Shown piece after piece: positions 8,038 through 17,925 of a stretch of DNA of 42,061 bases. The notes under the pieces are model-generated. The model saw only the letters and a list, made by a program, of their open reading frames with translations, searched no databases and had not been told where the DNA came from. A program made the position numbers and the translations under genes. Origin of the DNA: an uncultured Flavobacteriaceae bacterium. Its GTDB lineage: Bacteria; Bacteroidota; Bacteroidia; Flavobacteriales; Flavobacteriaceae. The stretch is taken from NCBI GenBank assembly GCA_938010765.1, contig CALLVX010000026.1, forward strand, positions 1 through 42,061, written 5' to 3'. Position 1 is the stretch's first letter, and each line of letters begins with the position of its first letter.

Positions 8038-8707
8038 GATAAAGTGTTTGGTGGTCGATGATGAGGAGCTTGCCCGCACCTTGTTGAAAACCTATATTGA
8101 TAAACTTGACTTTTTGGAGCTTGTCGCCAAGGTGGAAAACCCTTTGAAGGCACTCGAAATACTGCAGGAAAAAACGATAGATTTGGTGTTTTTGGATATA
8201 CAAATGCCTGAACTCAAAGGCACGGATTTTGCTCGTTTGATCGACCCGAAAACGCAGTTTATTTTTACGACTGCATATTCAGAATACGCCCTTGAAGGTT
8301 ATGAGTTGAATGCCCTCGATTATCTTTTAAAACCTATCACCTTTGAGCGGTTTTTAACCGCCGTCAAAAAAGTGAAAGAAGGCGGTTTGCCATCAGTTGC
8401 CGATAGTATTACGGTAAAGTCGGGCTATGATCTTCATAAAGTAAAGTATGATGAACTGAAGTATATTGAAAGTGATAGCGAATATGTTACTTTTTATACC
8501 AACGGTAAAAAGATCGTAAGCAACCAACGCCTAAAAGTTTTAGAAGAAACACTACCCAAGGAGCGTTTCATGAGGGTACATAGATCATATATCATTAATA
8601 AGGCCAAGGTTACGGGATTAAAAGATAGGCAATTGGTCATAGGGGATGTGTTGATTCCGGTAAGCAGCACCTATTCAGACTTGGTTCGGAAAGAGTTGTT
8701 CTCCTAA
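8030..8707 (+). CDS. LytTR-family response regulator
   Basis: A 225-residue two-domain regulator. The receiver domain (about 4-118) has the acidic pair at 10-11, phospho-acceptor Asp56 in VFLDIQMP, and the switch lysine in YLLKPI. The C-terminal LytTR DNA-binding domain (about 125-222) has the typical MRVHRSYIINK stretch. It should be phosphorylated by the kinase whose gene overlaps its start by 8 nt and then act on promoters. Its end overlaps the convergent oxidoreductase gene by 4 nt, so both terminate into each other. No target is evident from sequence alone. Confidence 0.9.
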   Translation: MNKIKCLVVDDEELARTLLKTYIDKLDFLELVAKVENPLKALEILQEKTIDLVFLDIQMPELKGTDFARLIDPKTQFIFTTAYSEYALEGYELNALDYLLKPITFERFLTAVKKVKEGGLPSVADSITVKSGYDLHKVKYDELKYIESDSEYVTFYTNGKKIVSNQRLKVLEETLPKERFMRVHRSYIINKAKVTGLKDRQLVIGDVLIPVSSTYSDLVRKELFS

Positions 8708-10080
8708 TGTTTTAAAAACTCTGTCGCAGGGTGAGACCAACCTTCCCTATAGGACCGTTGAAGCAAGGCAGTGGCTACTGGGTCCTTTAAAATAATCCTA
8801 TTTTTCGAATCGTATTGCAGCGTTCTTTTCAGTTCCAATGCCATATTGGCCAGAATACAACTAGCAGTTGATATGTGGCCCTCCGTAAGATTCGAAACGG
8901 GCACCTTTCTTTGATCGATTGCCGATAAAAAATCGAGCATATGCATTCTGGTGGCAGGAGCTGTATGCAGTTCAATGTCCTTTTCGACAAGGTCTGCCGG
9001 GTATTTTTCTTTTTCGTAAGTAACTTTTTTATGAATTTTTTTGCCGGTTTCCAAAGATTCGAAATCATAGCTAAAAACACTACCGGTCAAGGTACCTTTT
9101 TCACCATAAATTTTGAATGCCCAAGGATAATCGGAATCGGGCGGGGTGCCCCAACTGCGATGTTGCCAAATACAATTCAGCTCCTCAAATTCAAAAACGG
9201 CATGTTGGGTATCCGTTGTATTCGCCTTGGCCTCTTTTTGAATGAATATGCCGCCGGTTGAACTCACTTTGGTAGGCCATCCGAGGCCCAACATCCACCG
9301 AACGGCATCGAGCATATGCACGCACATATCGCCTACAATCCCATTGCCATACTCCATAAAAGCCCGCCATCTTCGGTGTGGAATTCCATCGAATTCCCGC
9401 AGCGGGGCGGGGCCTGTCCATTGGTCGTAGTCAAAAAAATTAGGAACTGACACTGCTGGGCGGTTTGCAGTATCTCGCATATGATAATAACACCACATTT
9501 CTACATGGGCGATCTTACCCAGCATACCTGTGTCAACGATATTCTTCTTTGCTTCCATTAAATGGGGAGTGCTTCTTCGTTGCATCCCAATTTGTATTGT
9601 GCTGCCGTATTTTTTGGCAGCCACTAGGAGCGCTTCGCCCTCCAGAACGTCCACACTAATTGGTTTTTGTAAATATACATGGGCACCCGCTTTCATAGCC
9701 TCAATGGCCTGCATAGCATGCCAATGATCGGGAGATCCGATCAGAACAATGTCAAGATCCTTTTCGGCTAACATGGCTTGGTAGTTCGTATACGTTCTGG
9801 GTTTCTTTGCACCGGGTTGTTTCTTCATAACCAATTCGGCGGCTTTTGCGAGTTGCTGTTGATCTACATCACAGAGGGAAACTACCTGAACGGTTGCCAC
9901 CTGCATCAATCGAAACAAGTCGCTTTTTCCGTACCATCCGGTTCCGATGAGCCCTACTCTTAAAACCCTGTCGCGATGGATCAAATCAATGCCATAAACC
10001 CCAAAAGAGGAAAGCGCTAGGGCGGCGGTGGTTCCTTTTAAAAAATGGCGCCTGTTGATATGAAAAACGTTCTTTTTCAT
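8704..10080 (-). CDS. Tat-exported Gfo/Idh/MocA-family oxidoreductase
   Basis: A 458-residue NAD(P)-dependent sugar oxidoreductase. The N-terminus has a twin-arginine signal (INRRHFLKG, Arg10-Arg11, then a hydrophobic run to about 30), so the folded, cofactor-loaded enzyme is expected in the periplasm. The Rossmann fold shows VGLIGTGWYGK (42-52). The family's catalytic motif is QKP at 138-140 (Lys139), and a GDMCVHMLDAVRWM helix supplies the Asp/His usually near the sugar. Exported family members are common in Bacteroidota and Planctomycetes glycan regions and act on glycosides, cyclitols or 3-keto sugars. It is divergent from the esterase gene that follows. Its substrate is unknown; it may supply keto-sugars to the pathway suggested at 20-24 kb. 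Confidence 0.87.
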   Translation of the reverse strand: MKKNVFHINRRHFLKGTTAALALSSFGVYGIDLIHRDRVLRVGLIGTGWYGKSDLFRLMQVATVQVVSLCDVDQQQLAKAAELVMKKQPGAKKPRTYTNYQAMLAEKDLDIVLIGSPDHWHAMQAIEAMKAGAHVYLQKPISVDVLEGEALLVAAKKYGSTIQIGMQRRSTPHLMEAKKNIVDTGMLGKIAHVEMWCYYHMRDTANRPAVSVPNFFDYDQWTGPAPLREFDGIPHRRWRAFMEYGNGIVGDMCVHMLDAVRWMLGLGWPTKVSSTGGIFIQKEAKANTTDTQHAVFEFEELNCIWQHRSWGTPPDSDYPWAFKIYGEKGTLTGSVFSYDFESLETGKKIHKKVTYEKEKYPADLVEKDIELHTAPATRMHMLDFLSAIDQRKVPVSNLTEGHISTASCILANMALELKRTLQYDSKNRIILKDPVATALLQRSYREGWSHPATEFLKH

Positions 10081-10179
10081 GATTGAAAATTTACCGAATA
10101 CTTAAAGATATTGAAAAAAGCGTATAACAGACTGCTCCGCAAAATCACTATATTTAGAGGCATTTATATCCTGATTCAA

Positions 10180-11559
10180 ATGAAATGTAAGTTATTTTTT
10201 CTTTTTACCTCGATACTCTTAGGTATGCAGTCGGTTTTTGCCAAAATCGAACTACCCACAATTTTTTCCAGCAATATGGTATTGCAACGAACGAGTGAGG
10301 TAAAACTATGGGGTTGGGCCTCCCCTAGTGAGGTGTTTCAGCTGGTTACGGGGTGGGATAACAAGACGATCGAAGTAAAAACCGGGAACGATGCGAAATG
10401 GAGTTTAACCATAAAAACTCCGGAAGCGGGAGGTCCGTACAGCATTAAATTTGTGGGGAAGGACAACCAGCTAGAGCTTGAAAATATTTTGATTGGAGAA
10501 GTATGGTTGTGTTCCGGGCAATCAAATATGGAATGGAGTGCGAACAGTGGTATCAACAATGCGAAAGCCGAAATAGCCAGTGCCGATTATCCGAACATTC
10601 GCTTGTTCACAGTACAGAAACGAACCGCAAAGCACCCACAAGAAAACCTTGTTGGACAATGGAAGCTATGCACCCCTAAAAGCATGCCCCATTTTAGTGC
10701 GGTAGCCTATTTCTTTGCCAAAAGAGTACAGGAAGAGATGAACGTACCAATTGGTTTGATAGATGCCTCTTGGGGCGCTTCAAGTGCGGAGGTTTGGACC
10801 CCGTCCGAAGTGTTTGAGACCCGGACCGACTTATTCGAATCAGCAGCGAAAATACGCCCAAACCAATGGGTGACGACGGAACCCTCGTCTCTATACAATG
10901 CAATGATTGCTCCCTTATCGAATTTTAAAATCGCGGGATCGCTGTGGTATCAAGGAGAATCAAATACGGCAAATGCGGAGAGGTATGCAGATTTATTTAC
11001 CACGATGATCAGTTCATGGCGTACGGTCTGGGGGTATGATTTCCCTTTTTATTACGTGCAGATCGCTCCTTATAAATATGGAACACCAGAGGAAGGGGTG
11101 ATTGTGAGAGATCAACAACGGCTGGCATTGGGACTTCAAAATACCGGTATGGCGATGACAAGTGATATTTGTACCATTGATGACATTCATCCTCAAAACA
11201 AACAAGATGTTGGCCTACGTTTGGCCAATATTGCCTTAAAGAGCCACTATAAAAAGATAGGTAACGAAGTAAACGGACCGTTGTTCAGGGAGTTTAAAAT
11301 AGATGGAAAAAAAATAGCCGTTTTCTTTGATCATGCGGCCGGACTATATTCAAAAACAAAGAAAGTTACCCAATTCGAAGTCGCCGGTGCAGACGGAGTC
11401 TTCTATCCTGCCAAGGCAAGAATAAAAGACAATTACGTGCTGGTATCCGCAAAGGAAGTACCGATGCCTTCTAGGGTAAGGTTTGCATGGAAGAATACAG
11501 ACATGGCTACCTTGTTCAATGCGGCCAACTTACCTGCGTCAAGTTTTATGAGCGAGTAG
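10180..11559 (+). CDS. Sialate O-acetylesterase-like carbohydrate esterase (SASA domain)
   Basis: A 459-residue exported esterase. A signal peptide (MKCKLFFLF to about VFA at 21) is followed by a beta-rich N-terminal part and a SASA/SGNH hydrolase core. GEVWLCSGQSNMEWS (107-121) carries the nucleophile Ser115, SLWYQGESN a conserved block, and DIHPQNK the Asp/His pair. Related enzymes remove O-acetyl groups from sialic acid or acetylated plant and algal glycans. Sialic acid genes are absent here, so de-acetylation of a dietary or algal glycan is more likely. A TTG further upstream would add 23 non-signal residues; the ATG at 10180 is preferred. It is followed 46 nt later by the DUF255 gene on the same strand. 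Confidence 0.85.
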   Translation: MKCKLFFLFTSILLGMQSVFAKIELPTIFSSNMVLQRTSEVKLWGWASPSEVFQLVTGWDNKTIEVKTGNDAKWSLTIKTPEAGGPYSIKFVGKDNQLELENILIGEVWLCSGQSNMEWSANSGINNAKAEIASADYPNIRLFTVQKRTAKHPQENLVGQWKLCTPKSMPHFSAVAYFFAKRVQEEMNVPIGLIDASWGASSAEVWTPSEVFETRTDLFESAAKIRPNQWVTTEPSSLYNAMIAPLSNFKIAGSLWYQGESNTANAERYADLFTTMISSWRTVWGYDFPFYYVQIAPYKYGTPEEGVIVRDQQRLALGLQNTGMAMTSDICTIDDIHPQNKQDVGLRLANIALKSHYKKIGNEVNGPLFREFKIDGKKIAVFFDHAAGLYSKTKKVTQFEVAGADGVFYPAKARIKDNYVLVSAKEVPMPSRVRFAWKNTDMATLFNAANLPASSFMSE

Positions 11560-11580
11560 TAGTACTACCTTCGGAATTTG

Positions 11581-11588
11581 TATGTTTG
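11581..11588 (+). promoter_or_regulatory. Candidate -7 promoter element for the DUF255 gene
   Basis: TATGTTTG matches TAnnTTTG exactly and ends 17 nt before the ATG at 11606, just after the esterase stop codon. A short inverted repeat lies immediately upstream. A -33 TTG at normal spacing was not found, so the call is tentative. Confidence 0.33.
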
Positions 11589-11605
11589 CCTTATAAAAAT
11601 TGACG

Positions 11606-13711
11606 ATGTCTGTGTACTCCTCATTCTTTCAAAAGTTATTTGTGTGCTTGCTAGTGCTACTGTTTTTTTCCTGCAAGGAAAAACAAGCGGTGTCGGAAAC
11701 GAACCATAAGTTTACCAACGCACTCGCAACCGAAACCAGTCCCTATTTGTTGCAACATGCGCATAACCCTGTAAATTGGAGGCCTTGGAGCCAAGAAGCG
11801 CTCGACGAGGCAAAGCGGGAGGATAAATTGGTTTTGGTAAGTATTGGTTATTCCTCCTGTCATTGGTGTCACGTGATGGAAGCCGAAACTTTTGAAAATG
11901 AAGAAGTGGCCAAAGTGATGAACGATCACTTTATCAATATCAAGGTAGATCGCGAAGAACGGCCCGATATTGATCAGGTGTATATGACGGCATTGCAATT
12001 AATGACCGGAAATGGTGGATGGCCCTTGAATGTAATCACCTTACCGAATGGGAAACCTTTGTACGGTGGCACCTATCATACCAAAGAACAATGGACCCAG
12101 GTATTGACTAAAATAAGCGAATTATACAAGAACGATCCGGCTAAGGCCGCCGAATATTCAAACATGGTAGCAGATGGGATTGCGCAGGCCAATATAGTGC
12201 AACCTACCAGTAATTTTGAGAACTTGACCAAAGAGACGCTGGGCGAAGGAGTGGTGAATTGGAAACCTTTTTGGGACCTTGAAAAGGGCGGGGACCAAGG
12301 TACTCAAAAATTCATGCTTCCCTCAAATCTCGATTTTTTAATGGACTATGCCGTGTTGGCCGAGGATGAAGGGGCAAAGACCCATATTAAAAATACGCTC
12401 GACCAAATGGCACGAGGAGGTGTATATGATCATGTGGGCGGTGGTTTTTATCGGTATAGTACGGACGGGGAGTGGCGAATACCACATTTCGAAAAAATGC
12501 TCTATGACAATGCCCAGGCAATCAGTCTTTTTTCCAAAGGCTATTTGTTATTTAAAGAGCCGGCCTATAAAGCCTTGGTGCTAGAGACCATCACTTTTTT
12601 AGATCGCGAAATGAAAGCAATGGGCGGAGGCTATCATGCTGCTATAGATGCCGATAGTGAGGGGGAAGAAGGCAAGTTTTACCTTTGGAAAGAACCCGAG
12701 TTGAGATCCGTTTTGGAAAAGGAATTTGATCTTTTTGCAGCCTATTTTAATGTGCTGCCAGAGACCACCTGGGAAGAAGGGAACTACGTTCTCCGCACTC
12801 TAAAGGACGATGTGGTATTTGCAGAAGAACATGATATATCGGTGGCGGAGCTTGATAAGGCAAAAATGGGTTGGAAACAAAGATTGTTAGCGGCACGGGA
12901 CCAACGGATTCGCCCGAGAAGCGACGATAAAATCATTACCTCTTGGAATGCCCTTTTGATCAATGGCCTTGTAGCATCTTATAAAGCGTTCGGTGCCGAG
13001 GAACATTTAGGGAAGGCGGAAGCCATTTTTGATTTTCTGAAATCGAATAGTTATAAAGACCAGGCTTTGGTTCACACCTATAAGGAGGGAAGTAAACAGA
13101 AAGAAGGTTTTTTGGAGGATTATGCCTTCTTGATCGACGCCTGTTTACAATTATATGGTGCTACAGGGAAACAATCGTATCTCGATTTTGCGCAGCAGCT
13201 TACAACTGCGGTACAAGAGCATTTCAGCGATGATTCGGGCATGTTCCGTTACAACAAGAATACGGGCTTGATTGCGACGATCATTAAGACCGATGATGGT
13301 GTACTGCCTTCGCCAAATGCGGTCATGGCAGATAATTTATATCAAATGGGGCATATTCGCTACGATACCGAAATGACCAAGAAGGCGAAAGAAATGGTTT
13401 CTTCGATGACATCTTCCGTAGTTGCCAGTATCCCCAGTTATGCAAGGTGGGCCAAGGTGTTGATGCAGTCTGCCTACCCTTTTTATGAAATTGCCGTCGT
13501 TGGTCCGGGTGCTGAGGTATTGGCGAAAGAGCTTTTTCAAAATCATTTGCCAAACACCCTGCAAGTGGCAAGTGTTACCGAGAGCGACTTACCCCTTTTC
13601 AAAGGTCGTTACCTTGAAGATGATACCTATATTTTTGTTTGTCAGAACCAAACCTGCAAACTCCCCGTAACAACTACAAAAGAAGCCTTGGAACAGCTGA
13701 ATAATTTTTAA
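11606..13711 (+). CDS. DUF255 thioredoxin-like / (alpha/alpha)6-barrel lipoprotein
   Basis: A 701-residue protein of the DUF255 (YyaL / SPATA20) family with an N-terminal lipoprotein signal (LFFSC, Cys23). Residues about 38-195 form a thioredoxin-like domain with SCHWCHVME, giving a CxxC redox pair at Cys85/Cys88. The rest resembles the (alpha/alpha)6 barrel of N-acylglucosamine 2-epimerases (motifs [13 protein letters not shown] and [12 protein letters not shown]). The family is widespread but its reaction is not settled. Most members are cytoplasmic, so the lipoprotein signal here places this copy outside the inner membrane. A TTG two codons earlier is possible; the ATG at 11606 is simpler. 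Confidence 0.85.
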   Translation: MSVYSSFFQKLFVCLLVLLFFSCKEKQAVSETNHKFTNALATETSPYLLQHAHNPVNWRPWSQEALDEAKREDKLVLVSIGYSSCHWCHVMEAETFENEEVAKVMNDHFINIKVDREERPDIDQVYMTALQLMTGNGGWPLNVITLPNGKPLYGGTYHTKEQWTQVLTKISELYKNDPAKAAEYSNMVADGIAQANIVQPTSNFENLTKETLGEGVVNWKPFWDLEKGGDQGTQKFMLPSNLDFLMDYAVLAEDEGAKTHIKNTLDQMARGGVYDHVGGGFYRYSTDGEWRIPHFEKMLYDNAQAISLFSKGYLLFKEPAYKALVLETITFLDREMKAMGGGYHAAIDADSEGEEGKFYLWKEPELRSVLEKEFDLFAAYFNVLPETTWEEGNYVLRTLKDDVVFAEEHDISVAELDKAKMGWKQRLLAARDQRIRPRSDDKIITSWNALLINGLVASYKAFGAEEHLGKAEAIFDFLKSNSYKDQALVHTYKEGSKQKEGFLEDYAFLIDACLQLYGATGKQSYLDFAQQLTTAVQEHFSDDSGMFRYNKNTGLIATIIKTDDGVLPSPNAVMADNLYQMGHIRYDTEMTKKAKEMVSSMTSSVVASIPSYARWAKVLMQSAYPFYEIAVVGPGAEVLAKELFQNHLPNTLQVASVTESDLPLFKGRYLEDDTYIFVCQNQTCKLPVTTTKEALEQLNNF

Positions 13712-13747
13712 GATAGCTGCTTGGGCGAATGCGCCTAGTAATTCTTA

Positions 13748-13779
13748 AAAAAAAAGATACCCCTGCTGCTTCAGGGGTA
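13748..13779 (-). terminator. Intrinsic terminator downstream of GH130
   Basis: An 8-bp GC-rich stem TACCCCTG (13758-13765) and CAGGGGTA (13772-13779) closes a 6-nt loop. Read on the - strand it is followed by a run of T (complement of the A-run 13748-13756). It is placed to stop the SSS-GH130 operon before it runs into the DUF255 gene. Confidence 0.65.
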
Positions 13780-13805
13780 CCATGCTAACTACTCAAAAAA
13801 TTAAC

Positions 13806-13840
13806 CAAACAAAAAGGGAACTCCTCAATAGAGTCCCTTA
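13806..13840. terminator. Hairpin overlapping the GH130 stop codon
   Basis: AAGGGAACTC and GAGTCCCTT pair with one bulged base around a 7-nt loop. A T-run flanks one side and an A-run the other, so it could terminate transcripts from either strand. The GH130 stop codon (13825-13827) lies inside the hairpin. Confidence 0.5.
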
Positions 13841-15021
13841 TTTTTTTCAATGAGATCTAGTACACTTTGAACAGATCCATTTGAATACAATTTATCTTTG
13901 GGAGTGCTCTTACAATAATCGATTAAAACAGGAATGCTTGATGTCGCAACATGCATACGTGTATCGGATGAGGCATAGTAAATAAATACTTTTCCATCTT
14001 CGTCAGCAATCCAACCATTACTGAACAACACGTTCCCTACGTCTCCTACCATTTCCTCATCGATGGGAGCCATAAAATACCCTCCGGGTTGATGAATTAC
14101 TTTTGTAATATCATCCAAAGCGGTCATAAACATGTATAAAACATAGCGCAACCCTGCCGCGGTGTTTCGAACCCCATGTGCCAAGTGCAACCAACCTTCA
14201 TTGGTTTTAATGGGGGAGGGGCCCTGTCCGTTTTTGAGTTCGTACACCGTATGGTATGCTTTTGGATTTAGGATGACCTCGTCTTTTACTTCGGGATGTG
14301 CCATGTCGGTTACAAACCCCAAACCGATTCCACCTCCCGAACCCGTTTCGATAAAACCGTCCTGCGGACGGGTGTAAATAGCGTATTTGCCATTGATAAA
14401 CTCGGGGTGTATCGTAACGTTACGTTGTTGTTGTGATTTGGAAATAAGGTCTGGCAACCGTTCCCAGGTATGCATGTCTCTGGATCGAATGATACCAGCA
14501 TTCGCTATGGCGGCCGAGGTGTCCCCATCTGGGGAATTGGGATCTTTTCTTTCTGTACAGAAAATACCGTACACATATCCGTCTTCATGCAAGGTAAGCC
14601 TCATGTCATAGGCGTTGACATCAGGGTCGTCGGTCTGCGGAACAAGCAAGGGAGTATCCCAGAATTTAAAGTTGTCAACGCCATTATCACTTTCTGCAAA
14701 GGCAAAATACGATTTTCGGTCCCATCCTTCTGTACGAACGGCCAGCACGTATTTGCCATTCCATTTAATGGCCCCGGCATTAAAGGCGGCATTTACCCCG
14801 ATGCGTTCCAAGCCATGCGGATTGGTTTCTTGGTTGAGGTCATAGCGCCAATGAATGGGAATATGGGCCGCCGTCACTATAGGGTATGTATACCTTTGAA
14901 ACAAACCATTCGTGGAATTGGTTGGGGGATTTTTACGTTCTAACAATTGTTTGTGGCTGGCTGCGATCGCATCGAAATTTTTAATCTTTACTGGAGTCAT
15001 ATGTATTGGCATGGTTTGCAT
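13825..15021 (-). CDS. GH130 phosphorylase, probably beta-1,4-mannosylglucose type
   Basis: A 398-residue cytoplasmic enzyme with no signal peptide. GH130 phosphorylases split beta-mannosides with phosphate to give mannose 1-phosphate. The blocks NAAFNAGAIKWNGKYVL (77-93), RTEGWDRKSYFAFAES (96-111) and YTRPQDGFIETGSGGGIG (216-233) resemble 4-O-beta-mannosyl-glucose phosphorylases of subfamily 1. Asp139 in AYDMRLT is the expected catalytic acid; the common form is YDPR, so Met replaces Pro here. Starts at 15021, 15012 or 15000 are all possible. It lies 2 nt after the SSS symporter gene, in the same operon. In the known Bacteroides mannan pathway this enzyme works with a symporter, a mannobiose 2-epimerase and a GH26 mannanase; the epimerase is not in this window. 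Confidence 0.85.
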   Translation of the reverse strand: MQTMPIHMTPVKIKNFDAIAASHKQLLERKNPPTNSTNGLFQRYTYPIVTAAHIPIHWRYDLNQETNPHGLERIGVNAAFNAGAIKWNGKYVLAVRTEGWDRKSYFAFAESDNGVDNFKFWDTPLLVPQTDDPDVNAYDMRLTLHEDGYVYGIFCTERKDPNSPDGDTSAAIANAGIIRSRDMHTWERLPDLISKSQQQRNVTIHPEFINGKYAIYTRPQDGFIETGSGGGIGLGFVTDMAHPEVKDEVILNPKAYHTVYELKNGQGPSPIKTNEGWLHLAHGVRNTAAGLRYVLYMFMTALDDITKVIHQPGGYFMAPIDEEMVGDVGNVLFSNGWIADEDGKVFIYYASSDTRMHVATSSIPVLIDYCKSTPKDKLYSNGSVQSVLDLIEKNKGLY

Positions 15022-15023
15022 TT

Positions 15024-16847
15024 TTACATTTGTTCATCTAAGTTGTCCCACCAGAATTTTTTGAGAAGTACCGCGCAAACTGCGAAAATTCCCAAACAGA
15101 CCAATAAAGGTGTGTATTCTCTTAGCACCAGGTATAGCGGTATGATGACCAAGAGGGTCTGCGCAGTGGTTCCTATTAGAATGTTGAACATATCTTTTTT
15201 GAACATTTTATTCTCTTTGAAATCGGGATTTTCGGCCAATACCTTATCGCGTATCGGTTTCCAAAAACCCCATGGCCTTGTTTTCTTGTAAAAGTCCATT
15301 AGACGTCTTTCATCTGTTGGTCCCGCAGTATAGGTTCCTACGATGCAACCTATGGTGGTGATCAAAAGTAATAGTGGAAATAGATGAAGTTCCAAGGTTT
15401 CTTTGAAGACCAGGGGAAACAGCACCGCTGGAATTAAACCAGAAAGCATGCCCCAAAAGTAGCCTTCACCATTGAAACGCCACCAGTGCCATTTAAGGAT
15501 GTTCGAAACAATATAACCACCCCAGAGGGCCGAAACGATCCATTGGGTGATCGAATTTACATCCTGTACAAAAAAGCCAAGGATAATGCTTACCACTACC
15601 ACTACGATACCGCTCGCATAGTTCATACGGCTTACCTGCTTAGGTTTGGCTTCTTTCTTGTACCGTAGATAGATATCGTTGACCAAGTAAGCCTGCGCGG
15701 CATTGAGGGTCCCGGCGAATGTAGACATGAAAGCTGCGAGAAGCCCTGCCAATAAAAGTCCCATGAGCCCAACAGGTACAAACTGGCTAATGGCCGACGG
15801 CAGTATTTGTTCAAAATCAATTTGTCCCGCCCGTTGCAAATCTAGTTGGTCATAGAACAACAAGCCGAGTACGGCGAAACCACCGATCATCAAATACCTG
15901 GCGGGCATTAATGCCAGGGATACAAAACCGCTCATTTTTGCCGCTTCTTTTGGTGATTTGGTCGAAAGTATTTTTTGCATGTCATAGTTGGGTGCGGGCC
16001 CCGCGATACTTGATAGTAACCCTTTAAAAACACAAAGCATAAAAAAGATGCCGAAAAGGGAGAAACCATCGGATGCGATTTTTTCATTTACTTCTGTAAT
16101 AATTCCGGTCCAATCAATATCAAGGTTCCAACCAAAGAAGGGGTCCATCCATCCCTCGGGCAAGGTAAGTGTGTTTTCACCCATGGCGGTCCATGCAATG
16201 ACGGCAATGGCAAAAGCCGAGACCGTCATAATGGTAAATTGCAACAAGTCCGTCCATACGATCCCCGACATGCCTCCAAGAACAGAATAAAAAACGGCAA
16301 AACAAGTGAAAATGGTTCCGTAGAAATGTGGTACGTATTGCGGTGCTATTTCAAAGGGAACATAGGCGCTAACAACTTCCCATGGGATGAATATTTCCAC
16401 AAATTTCCCAAGACCAATGAAGCCATAGGCAAGGAACCCCAAGCAACTTACGATTGCAAAAATTACCACAACGGTATGGGACCATTTACCACCTTTTCCT
16501 TCACCAAACCGGAAGAAAATCCATTCTGCGCCAGTGGTCACATTGCTTCTTCTTAGCCAGGCCGAGAGGTAGACCATTAAGAATACCTGATTGAATACGG
16601 GCCATAACCACGGAATCCAAATACTTTTAAGGCCGTACACAAAAGTTATGGTCACCAACCACATGGTTCCCGAAATGTCGAACATCCCGGAAGCATTCGA
16701 AAGCCCGAGCATATACCAAGGAATCGACTTACCTCCTAAAAGGTAATCATCTTTGCTACGCTGCGCTCTTTTTCGCAGTACCAGTCCTATGACCATTGTG
16801 GCTAACAGATATGCCAAAATTATTACAATGTCTATAGTTTCTAGCAT
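15024..16847 (-). CDS. Sodium:solute symporter (SSS family)
   Basis: A 607-residue inner-membrane transporter with about 13-14 hydrophobic helices in the LeuT-type SSS arrangement. Helix 2 shows YMLGLSNASGMFDISGT, the usual sodium-site region, and a middle helix has AFMSTFAGTLNAAQAYLVND, typical of sugar-transporting members. The C-terminal extension with extra helices (about 480-607) is common in Bacteroidota homologues. Only 2 nt separate it from GH130, so the two should be one transcript, and the likely cargo is a beta-mannoside disaccharide. That cargo is inferred from the partner, not from the sequence. It is divergent from an AraC regulator gene across a 190-nt gap, which probably controls it. 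Confidence 0.88.
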   Translation of the reverse strand: MLETIDIVIILAYLLATMVIGLVLRKRAQRSKDDYLLGGKSIPWYMLGLSNASGMFDISGTMWLVTITFVYGLKSIWIPWLWPVFNQVFLMVYLSAWLRRSNVTTGAEWIFFRFGEGKGGKWSHTVVVIFAIVSCLGFLAYGFIGLGKFVEIFIPWEVVSAYVPFEIAPQYVPHFYGTIFTCFAVFYSVLGGMSGIVWTDLLQFTIMTVSAFAIAVIAWTAMGENTLTLPEGWMDPFFGWNLDIDWTGIITEVNEKIASDGFSLFGIFFMLCVFKGLLSSIAGPAPNYDMQKILSTKSPKEAAKMSGFVSLALMPARYLMIGGFAVLGLLFYDQLDLQRAGQIDFEQILPSAISQFVPVGLMGLLLAGLLAAFMSTFAGTLNAAQAYLVNDIYLRYKKEAKPKQVSRMNYASGIVVVVVSIILGFFVQDVNSITQWIVSALWGGYIVSNILKWHWWRFNGEGYFWGMLSGLIPAVLFPLVFKETLELHLFPLLLLITTIGCIVGTYTAGPTDERRLMDFYKKTRPWGFWKPIRDKVLAENPDFKENKMFKKDMFNILIGTTAQTLLVIIPLYLVLREYTPLLVCLGIFAVCAVLLKKFWWDNLDEQM

Positions 16848-16954
16848 ACGATTTTGTCTTTGTTGAAAAAAATAAATATAAAAAGTTAAACAAAATAACC
16901 TTCCAAATGGTTTATTATACGTATTAAGAGTTCAATAATACTAATAATATTGTT

Positions 16955-16962
16955 CAAATGTA
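16955..16962 (-). promoter_or_regulatory. Candidate -7 promoter element for SSS-GH130
   Basis: On the - strand this is TACATTTG, an exact TAnnTTTG match in the AT-rich 190-nt gap between the symporter and AraC genes. It would give a leader of about 100 nt. No well-spaced -33 element was found. Confidence 0.25.
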
Positions 16963-17037
16963 AAATATTTGTTAATATTGTCATGACTATATTTTATCAA
17001 AACAAAATCAAAAAAAAGCAATAAAGCGTATAAAAAG

Positions 17038-17916
17038 ATGGATATTTTAAAAAAAATACATCGGGAGATTACCCCATTGTCAAACGAAGACAGCTTTTTG
17101 GTTTTCGATCGTACAAAAGATTTTTTTGATTTTCCCATACATTTTCATCCCGAAATGGAGTTGAATTTCATTACGAATGGCGAAGGCGTTCAGCGTATTG
17201 TCGGGGATAGTATCGAAGAGATATCCAATGTAGAGTTGGTGTTGGTGGGGCCTAGTTTATACCATGGTTGGGAGCAGCATAAGTGTACCAATAAAAGTAT
17301 TCGGGAAGTAACGATTCAGTTTCATGAAGATCTCTTTGATGATGCTTTTTTAAGACGCAGTATCATGAAACCCTTAAAAGATCTTTTTGATCGGTCAGTA
17401 CACGGAATCCTGTTTTCGAAGGAAACTACACTTCAATTACAACCACGCCTTTTTAAGGTATCCAAACTCGATGGTATTGATTATTTTATGGAGTTGTTAT
17501 CCATTCTGTTTGATTTGGCCAACTCCCGCAATCAGCGACTGCTCTCTACCTCGACCATTCATCTTGAAAATTTTGAGAACAGTGAAAAAATAAAAATACT
17601 CTACGAATTTGTACAAGAGAATTATGCCTCCAAGATTACCTTGGGTCAGGTATCCGACTTGTTGAATATGAGCAATGTTTCGTTTAATAGGTTTATAAAA
17701 AAGCGCACTGGAAAGACCTTTGTAGAGTACTTGAACGATGTGAGAATTGGATATGCTTCTCGTTGGCTGATCGAAAAAGATCTTAGTATTTCTGAAATTG
17801 CATTTATCTGTGGCTTTAATAGCATCGCGAATTTTAACCGGGTGTTTCGAAAAAGCAAGGGTCGTACCCCAACCCGTTATAGAGAGGATTTTTCCGGAAT
17901 AAAGCGGGTTTTATAA
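17038..17916 (+). CDS. AraC-family transcriptional regulator with cupin domain
   Basis: A 292-residue regulator. The N-terminal half contains a cupin-like sensor (FDFPIHFHPEMELNFITNGE at 31-50 holds the conserved His pair) expected to bind a sugar. The C-terminal part (about 185-285) is the double helix-turn-helix DNA-binding domain, ending in GFNSIANFNRVFRKSKGRTP. It is transcribed divergently from the SSS-GH130 operon and lies 9 nt before a second AraC gene, so it may control either side. The ATG at 17038 is the first start with a full domain. Confidence 0.9.
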   Translation: MDILKKIHREITPLSNEDSFLVFDRTKDFFDFPIHFHPEMELNFITNGEGVQRIVGDSIEEISNVELVLVGPSLYHGWEQHKCTNKSIREVTIQFHEDLFDDAFLRRSIMKPLKDLFDRSVHGILFSKETTLQLQPRLFKVSKLDGIDYFMELLSILFDLANSRNQRLLSTSTIHLENFENSEKIKILYEFVQENYASKITLGQVSDLLNMSNVSFNRFIKKRTGKTFVEYLNDVRIGYASRWLIEKDLSISEIAFICGFNSIANFNRVFRKSKGRTPTRYREDFSGIKRVL

Positions 17917-17925
17917 TTAGTTGTA

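Noticed and set aside
14470-14943. 157-codon + strand frame opposite GH130
   Set aside because: It lies antisense within a well-supported enzyme gene.
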